A stretch of 64,000 nucleotides of DNA from an uncultured Chitinophaga sp. (GTDB lineage Bacteria; Bacteroidota; Bacteroidia; Chitinophagales; Chitinophagaceae). The notes beneath the pieces are model-generated. The model was not told the origin of the DNA. It saw only the letters and a program-made list of their open reading frames with translations, and searched no databases. Positions 17,869-25,947 of the stretch are shown here, piece after piece; position 1 is the stretch's first letter; each line of letters starts with the position of its first letter. Location of the stretch: contig NZ_CALEJS010000013.1 in the NCBI RefSeq assembly GCF_937898475.1, forward strand, positions 1 through 64,000, given 5' to 3'. The position numbers and the translations under genes are program-made.

Positions 17869-17966
17869 GATGGTATTTTAACAGTCTTCTCATAGTGTTC
17901 TGCTTGTGTTCTCTATGTGTGCTCCTTGTGTTATCCTTGTGGCAAAGGGTTTTTGTTAAAATAGTA

Positions 17967-18605
17967 TCAGGGTGTGTTAATACGTACCTCGCGGAACACC
18001 CCTGTCTCCAGCACGGCAGGGTTATGGGAACCTACAAAAAGGCCCACGTATATTTCATCTCCCAGGTCTATATCAGTGACCTCCGTAGTAACAAAAGGCC
18101 TGCCGGACCGCGACACGCGCATAGTATAGGTATTACCCCTTCTTTCCAGCTGTATTACATCGGCATGGGTAATGGAAGACTTTACCTCTTCTGTCTGGGC
18201 TGCCTGCGTTCTTCTGAACTGCAGGGAGGTAAGGCCATCCCCATGCACTACGGCATTAACGTGCGGTGCGCTGCTGTCCAGGCTTTTACGGGCCATCCAT
18301 CCTACCTTACGGTGCAGTTCCACCCCCTTGCCCACAAAAGCAGCACGGGCAGAAACGGTAAAATCTCCCTTGATCTTTTTCCATACAAACTGGAACTCGT
18401 CATGATCAAACCAGATGTTATAACCGGCGCCTGAAATAACGTACTCTTTCTTTGCAGCATGATAGACCGCTGCACCGGGCTTTACCCCCTTGCCGATATC
18501 GGTATGCCCCTCAAAAATACCGATGGCTTTATTTTGTGCAAAGGCAGTATGGGCCAACAAAAAACCCGTAAAGAACAGCAGGTGGTAAAGCTTCTTCTTT
18601 GGCAT
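17967..18605 (-). CDS. Secreted concanavalin-like domain protein (TolB-associated type)
   Basis: 212 residues with a signal peptide (1-23, cleavage after AFA). The rest is a single beta-sandwich domain of the DUF1349/lectin-like type: GIFEGHTDIGKGVKPGAAVY, GYNIWFDHDEFQFVWKKIKG, then KVGWMARKSLDSSAPHVNAV and DVIQLERRGNTYTMRVSRSG. In other Bacteroidota this domain, to my knowledge, sits in front of a TolB-like beta-propeller in proteins of about 500 residues or more; here it stands alone. It probably binds a carbohydrate or another ligand in the periplasm or outside. It is not obviously linked to its neighbours. Confidence 0.65.
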   Translation of the reverse strand: MPKKKLYHLLFFTGFLLAHTAFAQNKAIGIFEGHTDIGKGVKPGAAVYHAAKKEYVISGAGYNIWFDHDEFQFVWKKIKGDFTVSARAAFVGKGVELHRKVGWMARKSLDSSAPHVNAVVHGDGLTSLQFRRTQAAQTEEVKSSITHADVIQLERRGNTYTMRVSRSGRPFVTTEVTDIDLGDEIYVGLFVGSHNPAVLETGVFREVRINTP

Positions 18606-18730
18606 GCTAGGCTTGTTTATGGAAATTTACCCATAAAGCTTTACTAAGCGGCATCAGCAGCGTACTATTTTTTAAAATAGTAAACCGGCCGGGTAGCCTG
18701 GCAGACCAGGCAAATGTTTTTGTGAACCGC

Positions 18731-18738
18731 TATCTTTG
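18731..18738 (+). promoter_or_regulatory. Promoter -7 box TATCTTTG, probably leaderless
   Basis: Matches TAnnTTTG exactly and ends four bases before the helicase ATG at 18743, so transcription would start at or next to the start codon. No clear -33 box was found. Confidence 0.5.
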
Positions 18739-18742
18739 CCGG

Positions 18743-20647
18743 ATGGACTATTTCAAAAAGCAACTGGACCTGCTGAAGATCGAACGCGAAGAAGACCGGC
18801 AATCTTACCTGCAGCTGACCCAATCCTCCTCCATCGCTACCCGCCGCGAGAACGGGTTGTGCTGGTACCCCATCGCCATCCGGGATACGGAACTGGGCCG
18901 TGGCGACTACCTGACCGTAGAAGTGGAGCGTACCACGCACCAGGACCTGTCTCACCAGTTCCGCAGCGGCGTATCCGTTATGCTCTTCTCCAACCATGAT
19001 CCCAAACAGGACAATATAGAAGGTACCATCTCTTACCTGGGCGGCAGCCGTATGAAGATTGCCCTGCGCACAGATGAGCTGCCAGAATGGTCCCGTGACG
19101 GTAAATTAGGGGTGGATCTGCTTTTTGATGATAACAGCTATGACGAGATGCAAAACGCCCTTAAACAGGCGGAAATACGCTATGAAAAGAATGAGGACGA
19201 CCACATCATCCGGATACTGACAGGCGATAAGCCGGCTACCTTCCGGGATGATCTTCCTGCTGTGAATATCCCCTCCCTGAATGCCTCGCAGCAGGCCGCG
19301 GTGAACAGGATACTGTGCGCCAACGAAGTGGCCGTTGTACATGGCCCCCCGGGTACCGGCAAAACCACTACCCTGGTACAGGCCATAAAGGCCACTATCC
19401 GGCAGGAACGCCAACAGGTACTGGTGGTAGCGCCGAGCAACACAGCGGTAGACCTGCTCAGCGAAAAATTATCTGACGAAGGACTGAACGTACTACGTGT
19501 AGGCAACCCTGCCCGTGTATCAGACCGCCTGCTGTCACTCACGCTTGATAGTAAAATGGCAGAGCATAACAGCATGAAGGATATCAAACGCCTGAAAAAA
19601 CAGGCCAGCGAGTTCCGCGACATGGCGCATAAATACAAGCGTAATTTCGGCAAAGCGGAAAGAGACCAGCGTAAGGCGCTGTTTGATGAAGCCCGCAATA
19701 TCATGAAGCAGGTTGAAAATACGGAACAGTATATTATAGAAGACCTGCTGAATAAAGCACAGGTGATCACCGCCACCCTGGTAGGCGCCAACAACTACAT
19801 GGTAAGGCAGCGGAAATATAAAACGGTCGTGATCGATGAAGCCGGACAGGCACTGGAGCCCGCCTGCTGGATACCCATCCTGAAGGCGCAGAAAGTAGTG
19901 CTGGCAGGCGATCATTTCCAGCTGCCGCCCACCATCAAATCCAACGAAGCCGCACAAAAAGGGCTGAGCACCACCCTGCTGGAAAAATGCGTGGCCCTGC
20001 ACCCGGAAGCAGTTACCCTGCTGGAAGAACAGTATCGCATGCACGAAATGATCATGGGCTATTCCTCCGCCGTGTTCTATGAGAACCGCCTGAAAGCACA
20101 TGCCTCCGTAGCACAGCACCTGCTCTTTGCCAATGATACGCCGATCTCCTTTATTGATACCGCCGGCTGCGGTTTTGATGAGAAGAATGAAGGCACCAGC
20201 ATTACCAACCCCGAAGAAGCATCGTTTCTCTTTAAGCACCTGCGGCAGCTGGTAGCGGAACTAAGTGCACATTACCAGCCGGATAATTTTCCCGGCATCG
20301 CCATTATCTCTCCCTACCGGCAGCAGGTACAGATACTGCAGGACCTCCTGCCCCACGCTACCGCCCTGCAGCTGTACAGCCACCGGATCGCCATCAACAC
20401 CATAGACAGCTTCCAGGGACAGGAACGTGATATTGTATACATCAGCATGGCCAGGAGTAATACCGAAGGCAAGATTGGCTTCCTGTCAGACATCCGCCGT
20501 ATGAACGTTGCCATGACCAGGGCCCGTAAAAAGCTGGTGGTGATCGGCGACAGCGGCACACTGTCACAACTGCCCTTCTACGAAGACTTCATTGCCTACA
20601 CGGCAGACAGGGACGCTTACCAGAGTGCCTGGGAATTCGCAGAGTAA
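18743..20647 (+). CDS. Superfamily I DNA/RNA helicase, Upf1/IGHMBP2-like
   Basis: 634 residues from the ATG at 18743; the GTG at 18722 lies upstream of the promoter box and is rejected. Helicase motifs in order: Walker A GPPGTGKTTT (201-210), motif Ia VVAPSNTAVD, motif II DEAGQALEPACW (Asp365, Glu366), motif III LAGDHFQLPPT, motif IV LLEEQYRMH, motif V DSFQGQERDIVYISM, motif VI NVAMTRARKKLVVIGD. An N-terminal beta-rich domain precedes the first RecA fold, as in SMUBP-2. It should be a cytoplasmic ATP-dependent 5'-3' helicase in nucleic acid repair or RNA handling. The gene stands alone and is followed closely by a convergent signal peptidase remnant. Confidence 0.93.
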   Translation: MDYFKKQLDLLKIEREEDRQSYLQLTQSSSIATRRENGLCWYPIAIRDTELGRGDYLTVEVERTTHQDLSHQFRSGVSVMLFSNHDPKQDNIEGTISYLGGSRMKIALRTDELPEWSRDGKLGVDLLFDDNSYDEMQNALKQAEIRYEKNEDDHIIRILTGDKPATFRDDLPAVNIPSLNASQQAAVNRILCANEVAVVHGPPGTGKTTTLVQAIKATIRQERQQVLVVAPSNTAVDLLSEKLSDEGLNVLRVGNPARVSDRLLSLTLDSKMAEHNSMKDIKRLKKQASEFRDMAHKYKRNFGKAERDQRKALFDEARNIMKQVENTEQYIIEDLLNKAQVITATLVGANNYMVRQRKYKTVVIDEAGQALEPACWIPILKAQKVVLAGDHFQLPPTIKSNEAAQKGLSTTLLEKCVALHPEAVTLLEEQYRMHEMIMGYSSAVFYENRLKAHASVAQHLLFANDTPISFIDTAGCGFDEKNEGTSITNPEEASFLFKHLRQLVAELSAHYQPDNFPGIAIISPYRQQVQILQDLLPHATALQLYSHRIAINTIDSFQGQERDIVYISMARSNTEGKIGFLSDIRRMNVAMTRARKKLVVIGDSGTLSQLPFYEDFIAYTADRDAYQSAWEFAE

Positions 20648-20671
20648 TTAACAACTAATTTCCCGGTCCGG

Positions 20672-20994
20672 TTACTTTATCTGTTTAAAGAACCGCTTCC
20701 ACCTTAAGCCCTCCCCGCCATAACTCAGCCAGGTGATCCAGGCCTTGCCAGGGGCACCGCCAGTGGTGTAATGGGAATACGCGGACCATAGCTTACCTTA
20801 CTTACAAACAGGTAGTTGTTCACCAGCAGTGTTCTCTCCATGGAACCGCTGGGAATACAATACGCTTCAAAGATAAAAGTACGGATCAGGGTAGCGGCGA
20901 TGACGGCAAATACACCGGCGTCTATCCATTCCCGTAGTACCGACTTTTTACGGGGCTGTTCCGGATGTTTCTTTTTAAGGAAAGGGAGCTTCAT
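20672..20994 (-). pseudogene. lepB: Signal peptidase I with large internal deletion
   Basis: The open frame gives 89 residues: a basic start, one membrane helix (AGVFAVIAATLIRTFIF) and the S26 signature IPSGSMERTLLVNNYLFVSK with the catalytic Ser. It runs to RIPITPLAVPL and then ends out of frame. In the adjacent frame, right after the break, the DNA encodes GKAWITWLSYGGEGLRWKR and ends FFKQIK with a stop at 20672-20674; this resembles the C-terminus of Bacteroidota signal peptidases. A middle part of some 250 or more codons, with the catalytic Lys region, is missing, and a GGCAAGGC segment lies at the junction. The product cannot be an active peptidase, so a complete copy must exist elsewhere. 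Confidence 0.75.
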
Positions 20995-21091
20995 AACAAT
21001 GGTTTAGCATGCGGAAAATAGAAATACCTCAAAAGCCCCGCGGAAATGTTACCAGCGGTACGTAATTTGAGGGTTATTTAAAAAAACGCTT

Positions 21092-21835
21092 ATGGACGCT
21101 GCGCAAACTCCCGGGAAAAGTTCCATCCGTATCAATATCCGCAAGACAGAACGTATGCTGTCTGCCGCAGGCGGCGCTTTCCTGCTGACCTCGGGCGTGC
21201 TGAATATGAGGAAGCACCCGGTTATGGCACTTTTAAAGACCATCGCCGGCGGCTACCTGCTGTATCGCGGCGCCACCGGGCATTGCCCGCTGCGGGAGCT
21301 GATCACTAAAGCGCTGGAGCAGCAGCAGTCCCAACCACTCCTGATCCGTGAAGCGCTTACGGTAAACCGTCCGCGTAACGAAGTGTACCGTTACTGGCGC
21401 CAGCTGGATAACCTGCCGCTTTTCATGAAACACTTAGTGGAAGTGAATGTGGAAAATGAGCAGCACTCACAGTGGAAGATGCGCCTGCCGGGCGACCTGG
21501 GCACGGTAGACTGGAAAGCTGAGATCGTGGAAGACCGGCCGGATGAGCTGCTGGTCTGGCGTTCACTGGAAGGCTCAGATATAGATACAGCCGGAGAAGT
21601 GATTTTTAATGATGCCCCGGGCAACCGTGGCACGGAAGTGCATGTTACGATGTTCTACCACGCCCCCGCCGGAGCGCTTGGCAAAATGGCCGCTCAAATA
21701 TTCCACAAGGGGTTTGAAGTACAGGTACGGCAGGATCTCCACCGCTTCAAACAAATGCTGGAAACCGGCGAAACATCCACTATAGAAGGCCAGACGGCCG
21801 CCAGGGAGCATACCGCTTTGTACCTTAATCCCTGA
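21092..21835 (+). CDS. DUF2892-SRPBCC membrane protein
   Basis: 247 residues. The N-terminus is a YgaP-like DUF2892 membrane hairpin (about 18-75: SAAGGAFLLTSGVLNM and ALLKTIAGGYLLYRGATGHC). Residues about 82-230 form an SRPBCC (START-like, polyketide cyclase/dehydrase) domain with VNRPRNEVYRYWRQLDNLPL and WKAEIVEDRPDELLVWRS. This combination is common in bacteria and is thought to bind a lipid or other hydrophobic ligand at the inner membrane; the exact role is unknown. It is the first gene of a tight operon: the dehydrogenase begins four bases after its stop. Confidence 0.85.
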   Translation: MDAAQTPGKSSIRINIRKTERMLSAAGGAFLLTSGVLNMRKHPVMALLKTIAGGYLLYRGATGHCPLRELITKALEQQQSQPLLIREALTVNRPRNEVYRYWRQLDNLPLFMKHLVEVNVENEQHSQWKMRLPGDLGTVDWKAEIVEDRPDELLVWRSLEGSDIDTAGEVIFNDAPGNRGTEVHVTMFYHAPAGALGKMAAQIFHKGFEVQVRQDLHRFKQMLETGETSTIEGQTAAREHTALYLNP

Positions 21836-21839
21836 TCAC

Positions 21840-23021
21840 ATGAGAGCGCTGGTATGGAAGGGCATCAACAAACTGGGTGTTGAAACCGTCAAAGACCCGG
21901 GCATTCTCAACCCACAGGATGCCATTATAAAAGTAAAGCTGTCTTCCGTCTGCGGTTCCGACCTGCACCTCCTGGATGGGTATGTGCCCAATATACACGC
22001 AGGTGATATCATTGGCCACGAGTTCATAGGGGAAGTGGTGGAAACAGGGCCGCAGGTGCAAAAGCTGAAAAAAGGAGATCGTGTGGTGGTAGGCTCCGTC
22101 ATAGGTTGCGGTGAATGTCACTATTGCCAGCACGATGCCTGGTCGCTCTGCGATAACTCCAACCCGCACGCCTGGATGGCAGCAGCCACCTTTGGTTATT
22201 CAGGTGCAGGCATATTTGGTTATTCCCACGCCTTTGGCGGATATGCGGGCAGCCATGCAGAATACATCCGCGTGCCTTATGCGGATAAAGGCGCATTCAA
22301 AGCGCCGGAAGGTATTACTGATGAACAGCTGCTTTTTTGTTCAGACGCTTTTCCTACCGGCTATATGGCGGCGGATATGTGCGGCAGCTTAGCCGGCAAG
22401 GTGGTGGCCGTATGGGGTTGCGGCGGCGTTGGACAGATGGCTATACGAAGCGCCTGGCTGCTGGGCGCCGCACGGGTGATCGCAATAGACCGCATCCCCG
22501 AAAGACTGACCATGGCCCAACACGTTGGACAAGCCGATGTGATTGATTATACGATAACAGATGTACTGGAAACCCTTAAAGAGATGACCGGCGGCCGCGG
22601 TCCGGATTGCTGCATTGATGCCGTAGGCATGGAAGCCCATACTACCGGTATGGAACAATTGTACGACCGTGTTAAGCATACATTGCGTTTGCAGACAGAC
22701 CGCCCGGCTGTGTTACGGCAGGCTATTATGGCCTGTGGCAAAGGCGGTACCGTATCTGTTGTAGGCGTGTATGGCGGCGTGGTTGACAAATTTCCAATGG
22801 GCCCGGCCATGAACAAGGGTCTTACACTGCGCATGGGACAAATGCATGCGCAGAAATATATACCGCGTCTCCTGGATCATATACTGAAAGGAGCAGCCGA
22901 TCCTTCTTTTCTGCTCACGCACCGCTGGTCATTGGAACAAGGTCCTGAAGGATATAGGATGTTCAAGGAAAAGACAGACAATTGTATACGGGTAGTATTT
23001 GATCCTGCTCAAAAAACCTGA
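21840..23021 (+). CDS. Zinc-dependent alcohol dehydrogenase, formaldehyde dehydrogenase-like
   Basis: 393 residues of the medium-chain dehydrogenase family. Catalytic zinc ligands are Cys38 (SSVCGSDLH), His60 and Glu61 (GHEF); structural zinc ligands are Cys90, Cys93, Cys96 and Cys104 (GCGECHYCQHDAWSLC). The Rossmann motif VAVWGCGGVGQMAI binds NAD(P). Length and insertions match the glutathione-independent formaldehyde dehydrogenase-like subgroup (about 380-400 residues), but the true substrate is unknown. It lies between an SRPBCC membrane protein and an OBAP-like lipoprotein, spaced 4 bases from each, so the three are surely co-transcribed. Confidence 0.92.
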   Translation: MRALVWKGINKLGVETVKDPGILNPQDAIIKVKLSSVCGSDLHLLDGYVPNIHAGDIIGHEFIGEVVETGPQVQKLKKGDRVVVGSVIGCGECHYCQHDAWSLCDNSNPHAWMAAATFGYSGAGIFGYSHAFGGYAGSHAEYIRVPYADKGAFKAPEGITDEQLLFCSDAFPTGYMAADMCGSLAGKVVAVWGCGGVGQMAIRSAWLLGAARVIAIDRIPERLTMAQHVGQADVIDYTITDVLETLKEMTGGRGPDCCIDAVGMEAHTTGMEQLYDRVKHTLRLQTDRPAVLRQAIMACGKGGTVSVVGVYGGVVDKFPMGPAMNKGLTLRMGQMHAQKYIPRLLDHILKGAADPSFLLTHRWSLEQGPEGYRMFKEKTDNCIRVVFDPAQKT

Positions 23022-23025
23022 TCAT

Positions 23026-23784
23026 ATGCGTTTATGGTTCCTGTTATTACCCGCTGCACTGCTAACAGCCTGCGGCGGAAAGAATACGCGCTCCAAAGTG
23101 GAAGCTCCCGGGGCGGATAAGAAAACAGATACGCGCGCGCTTGAAGCCGGTGCTGATGTATTGCAGGATAAATCACCACTTAAACGGTTCAACGTTTACC
23201 TGGATGGTTTCCATTTTTACAACGGCAACATGCAGGCGCAGATGGAGGCGCATCACTATGTATCACAGCTCAATGAAGAGCTGCACCAGGCCGTGATCTT
23301 TGATGGCAATGGTGCTGACGCCAAGATCATGGGCGTTGAATACATCATCAGTGAACGGCTGTTCAAAACGTTGCCGGAAGAAGAAAAGCTGCTGTGGCAC
23401 AGCCATCAGTATGAAGTAAAATCAGGCGAGCTCATAGCCCCCGGCATACCGGATGCAGCAGAGCATGCACTGATGAAGAAACTGGTGTCCACTTACGGCA
23501 AAACCATACACACCTGGCATACTGACCAGCAACGTACATTGCCGCTGGGCAGCCCCATGATCATGATGGGCTTTACCAAAGACGGTCAGCTGCAGCCTTC
23601 GCTGATACAACAGCGGGATCAGCGTTTTAATACTTCTACGGCGGATAAAAGACAGCAGCGTGCAGATATTGTGGCGCCACCGGTAGCTGCGGGCGCCAAT
23701 GCCTGGGAGCGCGGCATCATCAGGCAGTTTGTGATAACAGACAAGGTTGATTCAGCGGCACATAAACAACAAATGCATCACTAA
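23026..23784 (+). CDS. OBAP-like (DUF1264) lipoprotein
   Basis: 252 residues from the ATG at 23026, four bases after the dehydrogenase stop. This start gives a clean lipoprotein signal (MRLWFLLLPAALLTAC, acylated Cys16); the TTG at 22999 does not. The body matches DUF1264, the oil-body-associated protein family of plants, also found in bacteria: FNVYLDGFHFYNGNMQAQME, HHYVSQLNEELHQAVIFDG, MGVEYIISERLFKTLPEEEK, WHSHQYEVKSGELIAPGIP, HTWHTDQ. The conserved His residues suggest metal binding, but no activity is established. The lipid-related flavour fits its SRPBCC operon partner. It should sit in the periplasm or outer membrane. Confidence 0.85.
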   Translation: MRLWFLLLPAALLTACGGKNTRSKVEAPGADKKTDTRALEAGADVLQDKSPLKRFNVYLDGFHFYNGNMQAQMEAHHYVSQLNEELHQAVIFDGNGADAKIMGVEYIISERLFKTLPEEEKLLWHSHQYEVKSGELIAPGIPDAAEHALMKKLVSTYGKTIHTWHTDQQRTLPLGSPMIMMGFTKDGQLQPSLIQQRDQRFNTSTADKRQQRADIVAPPVAAGANAWERGIIRQFVITDKVDSAAHKQQMHH

Positions 23785-23790
23785 ATAAAA

Positions 23791-23870
23791 ATGGAACGCC
23801 GGAAGGTGTCACACCGGGGTTTCATGGGGATGAAGCCATGGTATTGGCATGACGCCCTCCGGCGTTCCAT
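23791..23870. terminator. 80-base near-perfect hairpin between convergent genes
   Basis: The arms 23791-23810 and 23851-23870 pair over 20 bases (ATGGAACGCCGGA is perfect, then one A-C mismatch and one G-U). An inner stem GGTTTCAT / ATGAAGCC follows. There is no strong T run, so it may act as a bidirectional terminator or as a stable 3'-end structure; a small RNA is also possible. Confidence 0.6.
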
Positions 23871-23886
23871 TTGATTTAACAGGTCA

Positions 23887-24126
23887 TTAGTCGTGCCCTT
23901 CCAGTTTTACAACCTTGTTGTAAAGTCCCATTAATAAGAAAGGCGCTGCCCATTGACCAATAAACAGGCTCTTGTGCTTAACGCCTGTCAGCTGTAATGC
24001 CAGTGATACGCCCATTGCGCCAATAGCGGCCCAGAGATAAACATCTGAGGGTATCTTGGCAGTTTGTTTCTCTATGGCTTTTGCCACCTTTCCTTCCTGA
24101 TGCTCAGGGTTAAAACTTGTTGCCAT
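23887..24126 (-). CDS. Small two-helix membrane protein
   Basis: 79 residues from the ATG at 24126; an ATG two codons upstream is possible. A charged N-terminus (NPEHQEGKVAKAIEKQTAKI) is followed by two membrane segments (about 29-47 and 54-70). I know similar short proteins from Chitinophaga relatives but no named family or function. It is alone on its strand between a strong hairpin and the divergent CDGSH gene. Confidence 0.7.
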   Translation of the reverse strand: MATSFNPEHQEGKVAKAIEKQTAKIPSDVYLWAAIGAMGVSLALQLTGVKHKSLFIGQWAAPFLLMGLYNKVVKLEGHD

Positions 24127-24322
24127 ATGCATGGTTTTTAAGTGATCGTTTCACGTTTACACTATAAGAGGCGCTAAAATTTATGCCAAAGCTTAACGCA
24201 CGGATCGCTTCACAGGGAAGAAATGACGATAACAGCAGCGGTTTTGTTTCAGACAGCCGTTGCTGTTGCCCGCATTGCACGCTTTGTGTTGAATATTTTC
24301 TCAAAATGCCGTTTGAACTGAT

Positions 24323-24330
24323 TATTTTTG
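24323..24330 (+). promoter_or_regulatory. Promoter -7 box TATTTTTG
   Basis: Exact TAnnTTTG match 19 bases before the CDGSH start codon. The -33 element is not clear. Confidence 0.4.
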
Positions 24331-24349
24331 GCCGTCTAAAAAAACACCA

Positions 24350-24577
24350 ATGGCTACAACTAAGATCACCGTAAACAGTAATGGATCGCTGAAGATAGAA
24401 GGCGACTTTGAGATCGTTGACAAGAATGGTAATAAGTATGATTTAGGGGGAAGAGAGGTAGTATCTATCTGCCGCTGCGGGCTTTCCAAAAACAAACCGT
24501 TCTGCGACGCTTCACACAAGGGGCATTTTGAGCATGAAGCCATCGCTTTCGCCCTGCCTCCCAGGAAAACCAGTTAA
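24350..24577 (+). CDS. CDGSH-type iron-sulfur protein
   Basis: 75 residues. CRCGLSKNKPFCDASHKGHF (41-60) carries the three-Cys one-His ligands of a CDGSH [2Fe-2S] cluster: Cys41, Cys43, Cys52 and His56. The usual Gly of CDGSH is Ala here, as in many bacterial members. The N-terminal beta strands (ITVNSNGSLKIEGDFEIVD) are typical of the short single-domain bacterial form. Such proteins are soluble redox or cluster-transfer proteins; the partner is unknown. It stands alone between its own promoter and a terminator. Confidence 0.93.
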   Translation: MATTKITVNSNGSLKIEGDFEIVDKNGNKYDLGGREVVSICRCGLSKNKPFCDASHKGHFEHEAIAFALPPRKTS

Positions 24578-24587
24578 TAATATACAA

Positions 24588-24620
24588 GCGCTGCCCGGTA
24601 TGTTGATAGCCGGGCAGTGC
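24588..24620. terminator. Hairpin terminator
   Basis: GCGCTGCCCGG / CCGGGCAGTGC, 11-base stem with one G-U pair and an 11-base loop, followed by TGTCTTTG. Lies between the convergent CDGSH and cold-shock genes. Confidence 0.75.
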
Positions 24621-24650
24621 TGTCTTTGACAGCGGGTACGCCGCTCCGCA

Positions 24651-25103
24651 TTATCCTTTCTTCACGTTAACGGCGCTGGGGCCTTTATGTCCCTGCTCTA
24701 TCTCGAACACCACTTTGTCCCTTTCCTTAATGGGCTCCTGCAGCTGACGGATATGCACGAACACGCTTTCCTGGGTATGCTGATCGATGATGAACCCGTA
24801 TCCTTTGGATTCGTTGAAAAACTTTACAACACCTCTGCGCAGGCCGTCTGCCGGTGCTGCTATCGTTTCCTGCCGGGGCACACCCAGCTGGATCTCTTCG
24901 AGGCTAATCTCTCTTTTTTTACTGGGGTCTGGAGGGGTGGAGGTAATGTTTCCGTTCTCATCCACATAGGCCAACATATCTTCAAATGAGGTGCTATGTT
25001 TACTTGCCTTACGTGCTTCTTTCTTCTCTTGTTTTTCCTGTTTATGTTGCCTTTTCTTCTTTTCGTTTTCCTGTTTATTGGAGGACTCGTTGGGTCTGGC
25101 CAT
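24651..25103 (-). CDS. Cold-shock-domain protein with basic N-terminal extension
   Basis: 150 residues. Residues about 88-148 form a cold-shock domain with RNP1 KGYGFI and RNP2 VFVHI, preceded by GVVKFFNESKG. The first 35 residues are almost only Lys, Glu, Gln and Arg (EKKKRQHKQEKQEKKEARKA), and a linker SFEDMLAYVDENGNITSTPP follows. This long form with a lysine-rich head is common in Bacteroidota. It should bind single-stranded RNA or DNA in the cytoplasm; the head probably adds nonspecific affinity. The 162 bases upstream to the TRIC gene hold no other gene and could include a long leader, as cold-shock genes often have. Confidence 0.92.
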   Translation of the reverse strand: MARPNESSNKQENEKKKRQHKQEKQEKKEARKASKHSTSFEDMLAYVDENGNITSTPPDPSKKREISLEEIQLGVPRQETIAAPADGLRRGVVKFFNESKGYGFIIDQHTQESVFVHIRQLQEPIKERDKVVFEIEQGHKGPSAVNVKKG

Positions 25104-25265
25104 ATTGCATTGCAGTTTTTTTGTGTATTAAAGTTCTTGATTTTCTCTCAAAAATAATCGTCATTTTATTGTCAACGAAAGCTTTTAATGGCCTCATGAT
25201 AGGAATTCTACAACTATAAAATATTTTATCATATGTTGACTGCTGAAGCTGATTTATTTTCTCTT

Positions 25266-25883
25266 TTAGTGCCACTCTTCCTGGTATACAAATTTCGGCA
25301 TTTGCCACCTGAAACGTATAGCCAGCAGGCGAAGCACCAGCCCTGCTACCGCCGCTATCACCGTTGCCAGGTGTACGCTGCCCCCCAGGGCTTCTATACC
25401 CAGGTAGATAGCCCCCGTCACAATCGCGGCGCTGGCATAGATCTCTTTATGGAACAGCAGCGGAATATCATTGCACAATACATCGCGCAGCACACCCCCG
25501 GCGCAGCCGGTGATCATCCCGCTCAGCATGACGATGATAAAGGATAGCTGCATTTCCTGCGCCACCTGGCAGCCAATGATGGTAAAGACCACCAAACCCA
25601 GTGCATCCAGGTACAAGAACAGCATTCTCAGCCTGCCCATAAAGGAGGCTATCAGCCCGGCAAAAATAGCGCCGCCGGCAGTGATCAGCAGGTACTCCGG
25701 ATGGGCTACCCAGGTCATCGGGTAATGCCCCAGTAATATGTTGCGGATAGTACCACCGCCGAGAGCCGTTACCCAGGCAATGATACACACCCCTACCCAG
25801 TCCATATTACGGCGTCCGGCAGAGAGGGCGGCGGTCATCGCTTCTGCCGTTATAGCGATGATATACAGTATGTGAAGCAGCAT
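25266..25883 (-). CDS. TRIC/UPF0126-family membrane channel
   Basis: 205 residues from the ATG at 25883, where family members normally start (MLLHILYIIAITAEAMTAAL); the longer TTG frame to 25928 is upstream of the promoter box. Seven membrane segments in two repeats, each with the family glycine motif: ALGGGTIRNILLG and CAGGVLRDVLCNDIPL. Bacterial UPF0126 proteins are homologous to trimeric intracellular cation channels and conduct potassium or other cations across the inner membrane. A TACCTTTG box ends five bases before the ATG. It is divergent from the ThuA-like gene. Confidence 0.9.
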   Translation of the reverse strand: MLLHILYIIAITAEAMTAALSAGRRNMDWVGVCIIAWVTALGGGTIRNILLGHYPMTWVAHPEYLLITAGGAIFAGLIASFMGRLRMLFLYLDALGLVVFTIIGCQVAQEMQLSFIIVMLSGMITGCAGGVLRDVLCNDIPLLFHKEIYASAAIVTGAIYLGIEALGGSVHLATVIAAVAGLVLRLLAIRFRWQMPKFVYQEEWH

Positions 25884-25888
25884 ACCCC

Positions 25889-25896
25889 CAAAGGTA
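25889..25896 (-). promoter_or_regulatory. Promoter -7 box TACCTTTG, probably leaderless
   Basis: Minus-strand TACCTTTG ends five bases before the ATG at 25883. It supports that start over the upstream TTG and suggests an mRNA without leader. Confidence 0.5.
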
Positions 25897-25935
25897 ATAA
25901 TTGATGAAAGGCTGGAATAAATAGCCAAAAAAAAT

Positions 25936-25943
25936 TAGCTTTA
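25936..25943 (+). promoter_or_regulatory. Promoter -7 box TAGCTTTA
   Basis: One mismatch to TAnnTTTG, ending four bases before the ThuA-like ATG at 25948; the same geometry as the divergent channel gene. Confidence 0.35.
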
Positions 25944-25947
25944 TAGC

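Noticed and set aside
18722..18742. GTG at 18722 as helicase start
   Set aside because: It would place the promoter box inside the coding region; the ATG at 18743 matches where the domain begins.
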